From assembly GCA_024752435.1 (NCBI GenBank), contig CP103028.1, forward strand, positions 744,001 through 808,000: a stretch of DNA of 64,000 bases, given 5' to 3'. Positions 23,037-35,335 of the stretch are shown piece by piece. The translations under genes were made by a program, and so were the position numbers. The notes under the pieces are model-generated. The model was not told the DNA's origin. It was given only the letters and a program-made list of their open reading frames with translations, and made no database searches. This DNA comes from Allantophomopsis cytisporea. Its lineage: Eukaryota > Ascomycota > Leotiomycetes > Phacidiales > Phacidiaceae. Position 1 is the stretch's first letter; every line of letters starts with the position of its first letter.

Positions 23037-25048
23037 AAAGTTATCCTGGATTTAAATGGGGGAAAACACCAAGTTCTCCGACAGGCACTGATGATACAGC
23101 CTTACTGCGTCGGTTCAAACCATAAACAACGTGGTAGCTGTTCAGCATATTGACTATGACTATATGTACCTGTATTAAATGGTGAGACATGACTGAATTA
23201 TGTGTACACTAATATAACCTTATATGTTAGCAGTACAGAGACTGATAGTAACAGTGAACGAAAGGAGCGGCGATGACATATAACAGACAGATACTGGAAG
23301 TTGATGAGAATTAAAGAAAAAAAAATATGGAATAAACATACGACGACCTTTACGCTAACTGACACTGCAAAGTCTTGTCGGGGAGATTTGTAGATTTGTA
23401 GATTTGTAGATTTGTAGATTTGTAGCCTTTTGGTTGGGTGGTCCCCAAGTACTCTCGGGGCCAATTTTTATCTTTACCTGCCCACCTGCCCACCTATGTA
23501 CCTACATACCTAGTATGCTTTGCTTCTACCTTAGTCAGGTACCAACAACCATAATACACATGGATGTTGGGGGGTCCCCTAACCACCTACCTACTTACTA
23601 TGTCTCAGTCTCAAAGTATATAGGCGCACATCACCAATATCAACCACCTCTCCCTTCATAGCTCTAGTCGGCACATGAGTATTTACACAGGTGCTCACAC
23701 GACTACAAGTGACTCATAAGCACGGATAATATTAGGCATGGAATGGTACTTGCTGTAAAGGTGAGGCTTATGGATAGGCGCAGACTTTTTAACAAGGCGC
23801 AAGCACGACGAGGGTGGGTGTGATCTGCGTTCGTGTTCCGTGTTTGAAGAATATTAGTTCCGCACTACTATTTCGTGAGGGTAAGGTTGGCACGAATAAG
23901 AGAATATCAACACGGATTTGATTATGAACAGAGAAAATGGTTTACTGTGAGTGTCTTTATGCGTACCTTGTTCCTGCAAGTATAGTCTCCACCATCTGCA
24001 AACACGAGGGAAAGAGAATGAAACTTGGGTCCGCGTTGACCTGCTCCCTCGTGTATCCATTCATACTCTACTCGACACAGCCAGCCAGCCTGCCAGCCAG
24101 CCACCCCAAATATAGGACGAGACTATGAGATGGGATAGCATCGTATTAGGCAGCTAAGCATTTCGGATCTTGGCACGAACTGAGTATAATTCAGCTTCTC
24201 CAATGACGGGAGACCCGTTGGCCGTCTTTCTCTCTTGTAATCTCTCCTATGGCGGCTGAAGTAGTACCACTGCAGTAACGTTTGTAAGTTTTATTGCGTA
24301 TTTGGCGTAAGGGAGAGAGAGACACATCCCTAGGTAAGGTATCGAATAAGGTAAGGTGACGGTGAGGCAAGGTAGCTAGCTACTGTAAGACAAGATATTT
24401 TGACCGCCAATAATCCATTTGATCTGTGTTGCAACAGTTTTGCCCTGCTTGCCTATCTATCCGTCTGTCCTGTAACTTTGGTGTGTAGTCGTGGTTGTCG
24501 TGATGGTGGTGGTGGTGGTGATGTTGATGATGCTGGTGATTATCATGCCTTCAGGCCTCTGGAAGAACAAGGCGTACTTATGTACTACGTAGTAAGGTAG
24601 GTAGGGCCATCAGCGTAATTCTTGTGGCTGACAGTAAGATCTCCCTTCCTTCCCCTACCCATCCTCCGTCCACCACTCGGGCATTATTATGCTTCCCCCC
24701 CCCCACCAAAAATAAAGCACAACCACACCACAAGTATATACCACTATGTAAATCCTCAAACACAAAAGAAAAAGCACTGTTCACCACATAACATAAGACA
24801 CAAATCCTATTCATCCATCACAGCTGCTCCTCTTCTTCCTCCTATATCACCGTTGAGTACCTACTTTCTCTGTCCACTTGTTTTTTCTTGGGGAGTTCTT
24901 TTATTTCTCTTCCGTTTTGTTCTGTTCCAATCGTCATCATCACACATCCAACTCAGAAGTCATTATATCCTTCGACCTTGAACAGAAACCACCGTACCCA
25001 CTACCGAACTGCTACGGTATCGTTTCCCGCTTCGCCCTCAAAATTGTC
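23037..25048. other. Long intergenic region with simple repeats
   Basis: Two kilobases with no credible gene. It holds five head-to-tail copies of an 8-bp unit at 23386-23425, a GTG-rich stretch near 24501-24525, C-rich runs near 24690, and AAGGTAAGG motifs at 24331-24375. The last 400 bp are C/T-rich and probably form the leader of the next gene. Confidence 0.55.
23386..23425. repeat. Tandem repeat, five copies of ATTTGTAG
   Basis: Five perfect copies of an 8-bp unit, 40 bp in all, between mse1 and the Sec2-domain gene. It is a likely length-variable minisatellite. Confidence 0.9.
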
Positions 25049-25849
25049 ATGTCGACAACGGTGACCCTGACAATGGCCCCCACTTGTTCGCATTGTGGGA
25101 CCGACCTATCAACAACATCATCAACACAACAAATACCGCTGCATGCTCAAAGGCAAATCGAAGACCTCCAGGAACAAGTGCGGATTCTCACTGAGAAAGC
25201 GACTGCTGCAGGTTCGTGCATTTCCCAGTGTCCTTCTGTGCACACACATCATAGCATCATAACTGACAGATGAATAGCTGAGAAATGGGCAGACTACGAA
25301 GATGAGATTCAACAGCTTCGAGCACAATCTCGGGCAGCCATTGATCCAGCTCGCTCGGTAACACCTCCAAATACCTCTAACGATGATAACGCCGAACCAA
25401 CAAGCCCATCAAAATCCTACTACATTCCAGACCGGCTCTCATCGTTTCTATCGCCACGAAAGTCGGCAGTCAACATTCAAGCTGCCCAAGCTGCCACTGC
25501 ACAGGTGGCCACAACGCCATCAACAACCGAGTTGGTCGCTGCACTTGCAAGAGAACAGAACCTGAGACAGGCTGCGGAGAAGAAGTTGGACGGATCATCT
25601 GCTGAATTGGAGGAGTTGTCTGCACAGCTCTTCACCCAAGCGAATGAAATGGTAGCCACTGAGAGGAAGGCAAGAGCCAAGCTGGAACAGCGAGTTGAGG
25701 TTCTGGAGAAGAGGGATGTAGAGAAGAGAACGAGATTGGACAAGTTGGAAGGCGCCTTGTCCAGGATTGACCGCGTCAGGGGCCTTCTTGCCCCTGGGAG
25801 TGTTAAAATGACAAAGGAGAAAGAAACCAACCAAGAAGTCCGGCCTTGA
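25049..25849 (+). CDS. Sec2-domain Rab guanine nucleotide exchange factor-like protein, 244 aa
   Basis: Sec2 activates the Rab GTPase Sec4 on post-Golgi secretory vesicles. Seen: exons 25049-25211 and 25278-25849. The N-terminus has a CSHCGTDL pair, then a coiled coil with QRQIEDLQEQVRILTEKATA. A Ser/Pro-rich linker (FLSPRKS) leads to the long parallel coiled coil LVAALAREQNLRQAAEKKLD and ELSAQLFTQANEMVATERKA. That last block carries the asparagine-containing SAQLFTQAN.MV signature of the Sec2p GEF domain. Total length is shorter than yeast Sec2, which has a long C-terminal regulatory region; that part is absent or was lost. Either ATG, 25049 or 25073, could be the start. Confidence 0.8.
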
Positions 25850-26670
25850 GAGGTGGGAACTATGTTCATTGTCAAGAAGCCTAGAAACTTACAAGGATGA
25901 GGACTTGGGAGATACTATTCATCATCTCCATCGAGCTCCATTGAGACTTTTGATATGGAAGAGTCTGGTACTTTTTCCAATAAAGAGGACATTAATACGA
26001 AACTTACGAATCATGCTTCTACGGCCTAGCAGTTTTAGTCTTCCTGGACAACACTTTAGCAAAACTCACTAACAATTTGCTACCTACGGTCTTTTTTTAT
26101 TTTTTATATTAATCCTTTATCTCAACATTTTATTAACTTTATTCGCTTCATAGATCCAGGTTTTTTTTCTTTCTTCCCTGGGTATATGTTTATCTGTCTT
26201 TATAAGTTGTGCATCGCAGTTGTTCCAGCGGGGAGTACATTGGAAGGGGAAAAAGACGGGAAGCTTTGTCTGGATACCCTGCTTGTATATGTGTATGTTT
26301 TTAATCAATTTAGATTAGCTTTGTAATTGCGCTGCGCTTGTGAAGCAAGCTTATTCCAAGTCATTTCATGTGTCGGTTGGTGATGTTCAAGTAATTGTTT
26401 TCCTTCCTATGGCTCACTCGCAACGATGGAGATATCACAGGTAATTTTTGCATTGGTAGGAGATGAACTGTAGATAGCTTTCAGCCCGAGTAGAGATATG
26501 TTGTTTGCACTCACTGTCTGGACATCCACCCAAAAATGCAGTATAAAAGTTCATCGTGAAACTATAGTATTCTGACACCAAACGCTTATATAAAGACAGC
26601 ACACAACTAACTGTCTGCAACACGTCATACATCATGTTGATCATTATTATTCATGAATGCCTTCTCATAG
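25850..26670. other. Intergenic, no gene seen
   Basis: 3' flanks of two convergent genes. T-rich tracts lie at 26093-26175. ORFs of 60-70 codons are on opposite strands and look like noise. Confidence 0.5.
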
Positions 26671-27516
26671 TCAGAACCCTCCTGATTGAGCAGAGTATTC
26701 CACGTCTTGCTTCACTTTTTGAGTAAATGCGGCTACACCCAGTCTTCCTACGTGCTTAGAACTGGTTGTTCGTACCCATAAAGCTTTGCCTGTCAGAGGC
26801 TCTGTCTGAATTGGTCCAGCTGCTTTATGTTCTGCATTTTGAATAATTGCATCTAGATTGCATATTCTTACTTTGCTTCGGGATTAGTGTATTTGCCCAC
26901 TATCTCGTTGTCATGAGCCCTCAGCTGGAAGTGCACTGAATGATCTTCGTCCACCACCATGTATTCGACGCTCTCGTCATCGTGCGAGTTGGGGATCTCG
27001 AGCGATTCCTCACGCTTCACACTTTCTATGAGTAACAGCTCTTCTTCGCCCAAATGCTCGCCTTTATTCATAACTGATGGCATACTCAGAGGTGCATTTT
27101 GCAACAACTCCACTTCCTCCTCAACATCAGAGATCTTCTTTCGAATGTTTTGAGCTGATAGACTGTCAGGCTTAGGTGAATCAACTTTGTCATAGGAGTT
27201 CCAGTCATGAGAAAACCCATTGATGTTGACTGGTCTGGCAGCCTTCCTCAGAGTGCCATCTTTAAGACTTTCGAGATCAACTATCTATTGGTTCCAGAAG
27301 GATATCTCCCTTAAAAGCTGTACGGAGAGGTAGATCGTAGTGGTGCTCAGAAAGAGTGTGAACCAGAAGAAATCAAGGACCGTGAGCTTCGAAGCTTAGT
27401 TTGATTGTCCCGTTTGATTATGATAGATGAAATAAAGAACTTACATCAAGAGCAAGAGCAGTCATGGATATGATGAGTAGGCTAACACTCAGAAGTAGAA
27501 GAGAGATGGTCTGCAT
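26671..27516 (-). CDS. Predicted secretory or membrane protein, model incomplete
   Basis: Not recognised. Exon 1 (27516-27445) encodes a signal-anchor-like MQTISLLLLSVSLLIISMTA and ends at a GTAAGT donor. After a 58-bp intron, LTVLDFFWFTLFLSTTTIYL gives a second hydrophobic stretch, followed by an in-frame TAG near 27287. Beyond it the same frame is coding-like, with VDLESLKDGTLRKAARPV and an acidic domain rich in Glu, to 26868. A different frame then reads KAAGPIQTEPLTGKALWVRT and ends at 26671. Unseen introns, an assembly error or gene decay could explain the breaks. An intron of about 39-43 bp could bypass the first stop. Confidence 0.35.
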
Positions 27517-28197
27517 GATTGTTTCTTTCCCTCTTATGCGGATTGATAGCCTCGGACGTCGTCAGTTCCTGGAGTACAATCAAGTCCGTCCAGAGTCAAG
27601 TATCGAAAGAGCATTTAGCTGTTAGGAATTCTAGTATTCAAGATTTTCTAAGAAAAAATATAAGATCGCTGGGGCCCCAAAGACCCAGTCAGGCTTTGAT
27701 TTAGCCCAGCACTGGTAAGCCCAGATTCGGAACAAGCTATATGCATCCAGCCGCCTCGTCACAAAGTTACAGTCTACCTACCGAACTGTACAACTCATGC
27801 GATGTAAGATGAAAGACTTGGGATGTGGTGTGGTGCAGAAATTTACAATTGTGCTGCTCGCGGCAGCCTTTTATATAAAGACGCCACGCCATGGCTAAAG
27901 TTACAGTAAGATACCATGGAAGATATGGAAAATGCCCTCAGCTTCGTAGAAACAGAAACGGAAGAATAGCTATTAAGTATTGCTATTTGTGAATGGGTTA
28001 ACACTGCAGAGAGTACGGATTAACTCCGGGAGACTAAATATCTGTAATTATCTTAGATACTTTACAAAATTCGAGTAGCATTTACCAGAGCCATGGATAA
28101 TTACTCATAATCAAAATTTTAAACATTATGGGAATGACCGAACATCGTCCGGTACACAGGTTGAGTACGGCAATGTATAAATTCTGCTATAACATTC
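27517..28197. other. Intergenic, no gene seen
   Basis: Upstream region of the incomplete membrane-protein gene and downstream of the RFTS gene. A TATATAAA-like stretch near 27872-27880 could act as a core promoter on the minus strand. Nothing else is seen. Confidence 0.45.
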
Positions 28198-30277
28198 CTA
28201 CATCATAATCCTTTCGCGCTTGATGGGCTGTGGAATAACTCTACCGTTGATTTCCTCCTTCTCCTTTTCCATGGCCTCCTCTCCCAATTGCTTCAGCTTC
28301 TCTAATAGGTGTGATATTGGTAGGTGTGGCCTACTCTCCTGCTGGACGAGTCGGATCCGATCCATCTGCTCTTTCGTACGAGCCATATGTTCTGCATAGT
28401 GTTCCTTGATATATTTCTGACCCCCATCCTCATCAGCCTTATAGATCTGATAACCACACTCTGGTTTGGGACAGATCCATTCGCCATCGGGTCCTTGAGG
28501 TTCGAGTGTCGGCAAACACTCCTCAATGAGCATGAGTTCCTTAGGCATCTCAGTCTTCTCTTGTGCTACATCTTCTTCTTCTCCAAATTCTTCATCATCT
28601 TCGGAAATCGAGCCTTCCTCCTCAACATGATACTCAGCATAGGCTGCCGCTATTTCCGATCGTAGGGTCCTCCGGGATTTTCTCGGTCGATCGCTATTCA
28701 GATCTGATTGACTTTGCATCTCATCGTCGTCTCGTGGTGGACTTGATCTCTTCAGCCGTAACGCGGCTACTTTGCCAGATCTAGAACGTCCAGGAACAGT
28801 TGGGTTTCTAGTCATCGGAACACCTGATTCCGGTAAAGTTTCGTCGTTCCTAGTCCTTCGTTTGCCAGATGTCTGATTTGATACTGACTTAGTGATTTCC
28901 CCCTTCTTGGATGTGCCCGCTCGTTCAGACGGATAACCATAAACATCACTGTCGTCGTTATCACTCACCTTCTCCGTGCGACTTCGAGTTCTAGGACGTG
29001 AATTATCCGAACTTATCTCTATGTACTCAAGTACGGTTTCTTCAAGTCTCCGTGGACGAAGTGTGATTTTTAATAGCTCCTTCTGTTCCGATCTGGACTT
29101 CTCAGGATTTGATACTAGACTGCTTAATTTGATGAGGACCGGACTTGTTGTCCAACTCCCATCCAGTCGACCGATTATAGCACGTGCATGGGCACCAACT
29201 AGTTCTTGTGCAACAAAGACACTTTCCAGATCATAGTCCTCGTATAGAATCTTGCCGAGACGACTGAGAGTTAACGACTCTTGTAGACATCTTCCAGTCA
29301 AATGTGCTTCTTCCATCTTCTGGACTATAACAGCTGAGGTTACACTAGTTGCTGTCCTTGCATTTGATACCGGCGACTTGGACCGAGGTTTACTTGTATT
29401 GCCATTTGACGTCTTGCTTCTCTGTTTGACACTCACATTATCGAACTTGAAGTAGATTTCCTATGAACATGAGCGGCGTTTAGATCACGAATTTGGATAG
29501 AAGCATACCGGTAATTGCTGTATCAACCAGCTGTATATCGCCGACCGCTTCCACTGAACCTGTGAATGTAGTTTTCTCATCATCGACATCAGGAACGTGC
29601 CATGACTTTTAAAGATTTCTACAACTTCATTGGGAGACTTCGATGGCGATTTTCTCTTGATGTACTAGAAACTAATGTCAGCGATGGTGTTGTATAGTGA
29701 AGGTTTGTCTTACTGCTTCTATAATCGAATCGACATCAAGTTTCGCTACGCCGCCGTTCCTCTTCTTTCCTATCTGTTCAATATGTAGGTCTGCGACAAA
29801 AAAGTACAGGTTAACACCTGTGACCATAGTACTGTGTATGTCTCTGTATGGAATGGCTGGTTTCACCTCAAACCAACCAGCCACGCCCTTGGCCCAGATA
29901 TTTCCGTCCTCATCGAAGGAAAATTCTCGCACATCGCTGACTTCGACTGGCTGTCCTTTCGTATGAGGCATGATCACTAAAGAAATACATGAGAATCACT
30001 TCGTCACTCAGACAGTGTGTGAAACTAACTTACTATAGCGCTTTTGTCCTTTGTCCAAGTACAAATCTCCTCGTACAACAAGCGGCCCATCTAGCTCAGC
30101 ATCTAACAGACTTGCCAGAGTCCTACAGTCTTTCTTGTACACCACAGCTTCTTTCAACACAAAACATGGCCACTCATCGGTGTGTATACGGATATTCGCC
30201 GGTCTCAATATCGTAGTTTCGTCCTCGTATTTCTTGGGCTTTTCTCTGTTTGGTAGAGGTGGTGTGTTATTGGTCAT
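28198..30277 (-). CDS. RFTS-domain zinc-finger chromatin protein, Raf2/DIM-7-like, 641 aa
   Basis: Seen: exons 30277-30034, 29976-29714, 29664-29509 and 29460-28198 join to 1,926 nt. Residues about 25-170 look like a replication-foci-targeting (RFTS) fold: WPCFVLKEAVVYKK, then LDGPLVVRGDLYLDKGQKRY and FDEDGNIWAKGVAGWFEVKP. A long basic, Ser-rich, disordered middle with SPSKSP and KRRTRN follows. Near the C-terminus is a C..C..H..H zinc-finger candidate: residues 551, 556, 575 and 579 within WICPKPECGYQI..KEHYAEH. RFTS plus a C-terminal zinc finger at about 640 residues is the architecture of fission yeast Raf2, a subunit of the Cul4-Clr4 H3K9 methyltransferase complex. Neurospora DIM-7 plays that role. 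Homology is inferred from architecture, so no symbol is given. Confidence 0.72.
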
Positions 30278-31098
30278 GGCGGGTACTCTCTTATTTCATA
30301 TCGTGATCGAAGAAACATGCGTCTATTCTGCGATCTGAATTTCGAAATAAATCAGCGTTGCAAATGATGTGTTAACGCGATGGACATCACAATATTGAGG
30401 AACAAGGCTGAGGCAGATACTCGGTAATATATGCATATCATGGAGAACGAGCGGTATCTTAGCACGCTTCGGCACGGTACAAGCAGGTAAGCACTACATC
30501 AGGTAGCTTTCGATATAGTGGCACCTTAGGTGCTTACGTAGTTACTTGATACCCAATTTCCCCCAAACACTGCTTAAACGTGTTCAGTAAAAGGGAACAT
30601 TTTGAAGTATTGTATAGAGACTATTGAACAAAGTCATAAACAATTCAAAATGTATGTAGGAAATATCAAAACCTTACCTAAGATGGACATCTCAATTATC
30701 ACACCACACAATTGTTACATAACGTTGCACCAATATACTATGTTACAGTGGAAGGCGGCTTCGTCTTTGGTAAATATTTACTTTTGATTGATAACTTCTG
30801 AGCACTCCACAAGTGCGTAAATTCAAGTAGCAAAGATGTAACGCATCTGCAACCTGTTGCCATAGCAATGCATACTATAACCATAACGGCTCATTATCGC
30901 TTTTCGAACAGGAGACTTCGATCTGATCAAAGCCGTTTTGGAGACCGTTGAAAGGCATATCACAGGAGCGGATCTTGACCACCCAAGAGCTCCATCTGTA
31001 CATAAATACCTACCAAAAAAGGAAGAAAGAAAAAAAAAAAAAAAGGATAAAAAAGTAAGTTAAGGGGGTAGCCTTCAACAAACGCGGCCAGCTTCCAC
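30278..31098. other. Intergenic, no gene seen
   Basis: Promoter of the RFTS gene and 3' flank of mkt1. An A-rich run of about 20 bases sits near 31030-31052. A 61-codon plus ORF at 30602 has no support. Confidence 0.5.
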
Positions 31099-34017
31099 TT
31101 AACGTCTTACGGACAAGTAATCATTGGCCTCCTCCCACAACTTCTGATCAGTGATATTTTCTCCAAGAGACTTAACACCAGTGTGAATAGCATCAAACAA
31201 GCCAAAGCAGATATCAAGGTCTCCTGCGAAGTCGACAGCATGAGGAAGGAAACCATTCTTTTCGGTGTAGTCTCGTTTTGCCATGGCCTTCTCTTCTGCG
31301 GATAAATTTGGTACACAATGGTCATCAAGATATGTCTTGACAGCAACGCCCATAGCACAGTCAACATCTTTCCAGAACGGAAGACTATTCACAATTAGCA
31401 GAACTTCGACCTTGCAAGAATGTGGACTTTACATACCTAAGACCAAGCTTAGCAAAATCAGGACGCGCTTGACTACCTTCGGAACGTTCGGCATATGAGT
31501 TCAAAAAAAGGGACACCATCACAGTCTCGATCAAATCCCTATCACTCTCGCGGACGGCTTTGATAATAGAGCTGAAGGCGAGGTGGTTACGACTGAGTGG
31601 TCCAACGTAACCAATTGGGAGCTGTCTTGCCTTGACGAGACAAGACACGCGGGAAATAAGAAGATTGCAGCGCTTGTCGGTGTCCGTGCCTCGGATTGGA
31701 GAACCGACATACTCTTCATGAGGATATTTGGTGTTCAGCTGATCGTACTTCAGCAATTCGAGAGCCAAAAAGGCTGCTTCCTCAAGGTTGTGTGCTGGAT
31801 CAAGAGATTCAACAGTCTTCAGCAACGCAGTACCCCAGGATGTAAGCTCATGCTTATCATCGACGTAACCTCGGAGGTGCAAGAATAGCCACCAGCTGTT
31901 CGAAAGGATCTCTTCTTTGGTCTGGAGACGAGTTGAGACATCTGCGGAGGTAGTAAGAGCAGCAAACTTCTGACCGTGTAGAGACTTGAGGGCGAATGTC
32001 AAAGATCCCGGCTGAGCGCCGGTACTGTCTGCTTGTGCCCTGTAAGTGATGTCCTTGACCTTCCAAGCTTTGATGAGTTTATCCGTGGTCGGTTGTACGT
32101 CACGGTGATTAATAAGAACAGAAGCATTCTCATCGTACCAAAAGCGCATCCTGACATTCTTGTGTTGAAAGACACGGTGCAAGCGCGAAGTCAGGAGGGC
32201 GACGACTTGCTGTTTGACAGGTATGAGTTGTTTCGAGATGAGCTGTCGGTACTCGTCGGTTTCTCCTCCGTCAAGAGGAGGTTGAACAATACTTTCAAGT
32301 GATGTCATCTGATTGAGAACACGAGGGCTGATTGCTGCTCGAGTCAAATAATACATAAGCTCATCCGGTAATCTCAATCCCATGTATTCATGGTTGTCGC
32401 CGGTAAGCTGCTCATACTCAGGAACGAAGAAAGTGCCCTTTTCTTGCACAGGATGATGTTTGATAAGCATTCTAGCTCGCTGATACTTATCGAGCCAATT
32501 TGGGTCTCGAGCTTGTAGCATGTCTGCATAGTGCTCTGTTACAGTGGTGATTGCTGGACCCGCCACCCTGATGGTGTTGATGGCATCTCTTATATTGGGT
32601 CGACTTGTGACTTGTTGAGGGAGAGGGGGAAAGGTCGGGAGTGAGTCTGTACCCAATAATAGAAGGGCATCAATAAACATTTCTGGTGAAACTCTCAATT
32701 CATTGAGAATAGTGTTTTTCGAGATGAAAGAAAAGGTCTGATCAGCAAAGTTGATCTCTGTCATGAGAGTGTCAATGTTATAGAGCATCAGATCATATGA
32801 TCCCATGATGCCATCAATGTACTGCTCCTCATGGTTGATTAAATGGGCAAGTTGTGCACACGCACCGTAAGGTGCAACGAAGAAATCTAGGTCTTTGTCG
32901 AGGAGGATATGCTGGAGAAGACGAAAGAAGCTCTCAGCTTTGGTTGCGCCTATGAAATAGTCAGTTCGGCCGCATATAAGGGCAGTGTGACAAATTGTAC
33001 CTGTGTTTCGGAAGGCATCAACGGCTCGTGTAGGCTGACCATTGGCGTAGAGTTTCCAAGCTTCAGTCGTCTGTATGATGGCCTCCTTGGCCGAACTCAA
33101 AGATCTCTCCTCCTTTCCTACAGTTGCACACCCGTCAAACACGAAGAACGGTTGGAGACCCGTAGACCTCCATTGTGCAAGATCATCCTCAATATGTTTC
33201 TGTAACGCCAGCGGGGCACCACCAAGTGCAGGGGCTAGTGGTTCGGCAGTAGGAGCATCATCTAATAATGTCTGGAGATAGTGTCGTGCTTCGACACCGA
33301 TTTTTGTAGTAGTTCCTGGGAATGTGATATTGCTAAGAGGCTGTTTTCTGTATACTGGGTCAGTGGTGTCGGTGATTGTGATTGTGAGGCGTACATACAG
33401 GGTTTGCCCAGCGAACCAGGCGTCTCTTGGAGTTTCTGTGTTAAGCCAGATATTAGCAGGCGAGTAATAGTGAATGTCACTTTCTCTGAAGACCGGGGTG
33501 AAAGGACTGTAGTAAGCCGGTAATTTGTCGTCGACACTGAATGGTGGTGGGGGATCCCTAGTCATGTTGTCTTCGGATGTGCGACCTAATGGTTGAAGCC
33601 GTGAGAAGTATTGTTCGCTCGTCTCAGACATTGCATTTGTATTCCTTCTTCTGAGCATGTGATACTGGTCGAATGTCCTCAATGTTGTGACAGGATAAAG
33701 CATGTCTGGGGGCTGCGCGAAACCTTGAAGCATGGAGTTGATAGCGGAATAATCGAAAGCAGCATCAACATTTCCTCCAGGATTGATTTGAGTGCTGCGA
33801 ACATGGCGCGCCGGGTAACAGGACATAGTGAACAAGGTGTATCGAACGATAGAAGGTCGATTGACCTGAGAGAGGATAGGATTGTTCACGTTCGCATTCG
33901 CAAGATATCGAGAATCGGACCAGTCGCAGTCGCAGTCGAAATGTTGTGGAAGGAGCCGGGAGGGTAATGAAACAGAGAATTGGAACAATTGAAGATGGAA
34001 TCAGACTCACCAGGCAT
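31099..34017 (-). CDS. mkt1: Mkt1, FEN1/XPG-like post-transcriptional regulator, 746 aa
   Basis: Mkt1 works with the ataxin-2 homologue Pbp1 in post-transcriptional control of mRNAs, including mitochondrial-protein messages. Seen: exons 34017-34011, 33435-33399, 33347-31437 and 31384-31099 join to 2,241 nt, starting MPETPRDAWFAGQTLKQPL. XPG-type blocks follow: LQPFFVFDGCATVGKEE, FFVAPYGACAQLAHL, YIDGIMGSYDLMLY and MFIDALLLLGTDSLPTFPP. The Mkt1-specific half has LTGDNHEYMGLRLPDELMYY and ends YLSVRR. The N-terminal join leaves a 575-bp intron after only 7 coding nt. The alternative is a longer start in the same open frame (ATG at 33826), which adds about 150 residues of low-complexity sequence. 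The family's usual start favours the short form. Confidence 0.88.
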
Positions 34018-34313
34018 GATTGATGTGACAAGGTAAGGTAGTTGTAGGTACAGTTCGGAGGGAAGGTAGCTTCGTGGCTTGTGTGAAGTAGCAGAGGTAG
34101 TTACGAGTGTCGCTCTTCCCTCGAGTGTCGATGTGGTCGATTTGCAGCCTCGGGGAAGCGGCGGTGCAATGCGGACGAGGCTGTAGAGGAAAGAGCGGCT
34201 GATGCGTAAACGCGAGTAAGGAGTGGAGCCGCGGAACTCTTGCTTGAAGGGAGAAATGTACGGCGGAAGAAGGGAAGTTGAAGTGGTTGTAGTTGTGAAT
34301 TTTGTAGTTGTTT
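34018..34313. other. mkt1 5' leader and promoter
   Basis: It holds an AAGGTAAGG motif at 34029-34038 and GTT/GGT-rich simple sequence toward 34370. Several frames are open because of base skew. No separate gene is supported. Confidence 0.45.
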
Positions 34314-34703
34314 TTATAGTAGTAGTTGTTGTTGTTGCGATGGTGGTGGTGGTAGTGGTGGTGGTGTTTGTGCGATTATGGCTGGTGATCGTGAACGTTG
34401 CTGAAGTTCTCTTGTTGTATGTGAGCTTAAAGTCGAGATTGATATTGTACGTGACGATGGTGTAGATGGAGTGATTGGTGATGGGTTTTTGGTCGTAGAT
34501 TTACCAGTTATATAGAGCGAGTCCCTTAGTTTTGGATTTTCAAAGCCAAATATCCTTGAATACCCATCCAATTCCTTCTTTTCTATCTCGGCCAAAATAC
34601 TATGCAACTTTTGGATTTCCTTTTTGTGACGGAAAGCTACAGCTTGGTCTTGTGTGTTAAGTTTGCTTTCTTCGTCCGCCCTAGAGCTAAAGGCCATGAC
34701 CAT
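34314..34703 (-). CDS. Hypothetical protein, 129 aa
   Basis: Not recognised. It is an ATG-initiated ORF with a plausible globular or coiled part, HKKEIQKLHSILAEIEKKEL then GYSRIFGFENPKLRDSLY. A Ser/Thr/Pro-rich tail follows, ending in Gln and Leu runs encoded by the GTT/GGT simple repeat. The charged helical start argues for a real gene. The repeat-encoded end may be out of frame or spliced away. It lies in the same orientation and just upstream of mkt1. Confidence 0.35.
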   Translation of the reverse strand: MVMAFSSRADEESKLNTQDQAVAFRHKKEIQKLHSILAEIEKKELDGYSRIFGFENPKLRDSLYITGKSTTKNPSPITPSTPSSRTISISTLSSHTTRELQQRSRSPAIIAQTPPPLPPPPSQQQQLLL

Positions 34704-35335
34704 ACATGTGACTAGCGAAGCTCTTCTCGCTTCATTCAGCTTAGCGTCTATCGAAGGGTCTCTTAGCGCATGGTCGTCATTGGAAAGTAGCGCTAGCTGC
34801 CGCCGCTAATGTCTGGGCACGTTACCAGGGGAGGACTCACAGTTTATCCACGTGATACAAGGAAACGAAATGTCTTATATCTTGAACGAGTAGTGGTGTG
34901 AATAAACCAATCCGGGAAGGTGTGCTGCGTTGTGCGTACTGTGGAGTATTTTTGAAGTCTTTCTTAAGAGAAATCACTAAGAGGACTTCCATGCATTGTG
35001 AAATGATCTCTCCCCCCAAATCACCATAGAAAAGATCTTGCATAGTGAGATCCGCATTTCTAGATTTTCTAAGCTAAGCTGTTAAAGCATCCGATTTATC
35101 AATATATTCATACACGCAGCCTCAAACTTTATTTAGTTACCGGATGTATAATAACCTCAAGGAAGTATTTCTAAATTGACTTTTAGTGACTACACTAGAT
35201 ATCCTTCTGGTGTACAGCAGTAGCCAGCCATGTAAACTTTGTTTCTAAAAGAGCAAGCATCACTGTGCATTTTGTGAATGCAAAATAGTCCTGTCATTTC
35301 ATTCCAACGCCTGACTCCTCAGCTCAGTCACTCAT
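34704..35335. other. Intergenic, no gene seen
   Basis: 3' flank of spb1 and upstream region of the hypothetical 129-aa gene. An ORF at 34837-35043 is not credible. Confidence 0.5.

Noticed and set aside
24622..24981. 119-codon plus-strand ORF before the Sec2-like gene
   Set aside because: Low-complexity Pro/His/Leu translation from C/T-rich leader sequence; no conserved feature.
33611..33967. 118-codon plus-strand ORF
   Set aside because: Antisense to the mkt1 5' region, with no start context, splice support or family resemblance.
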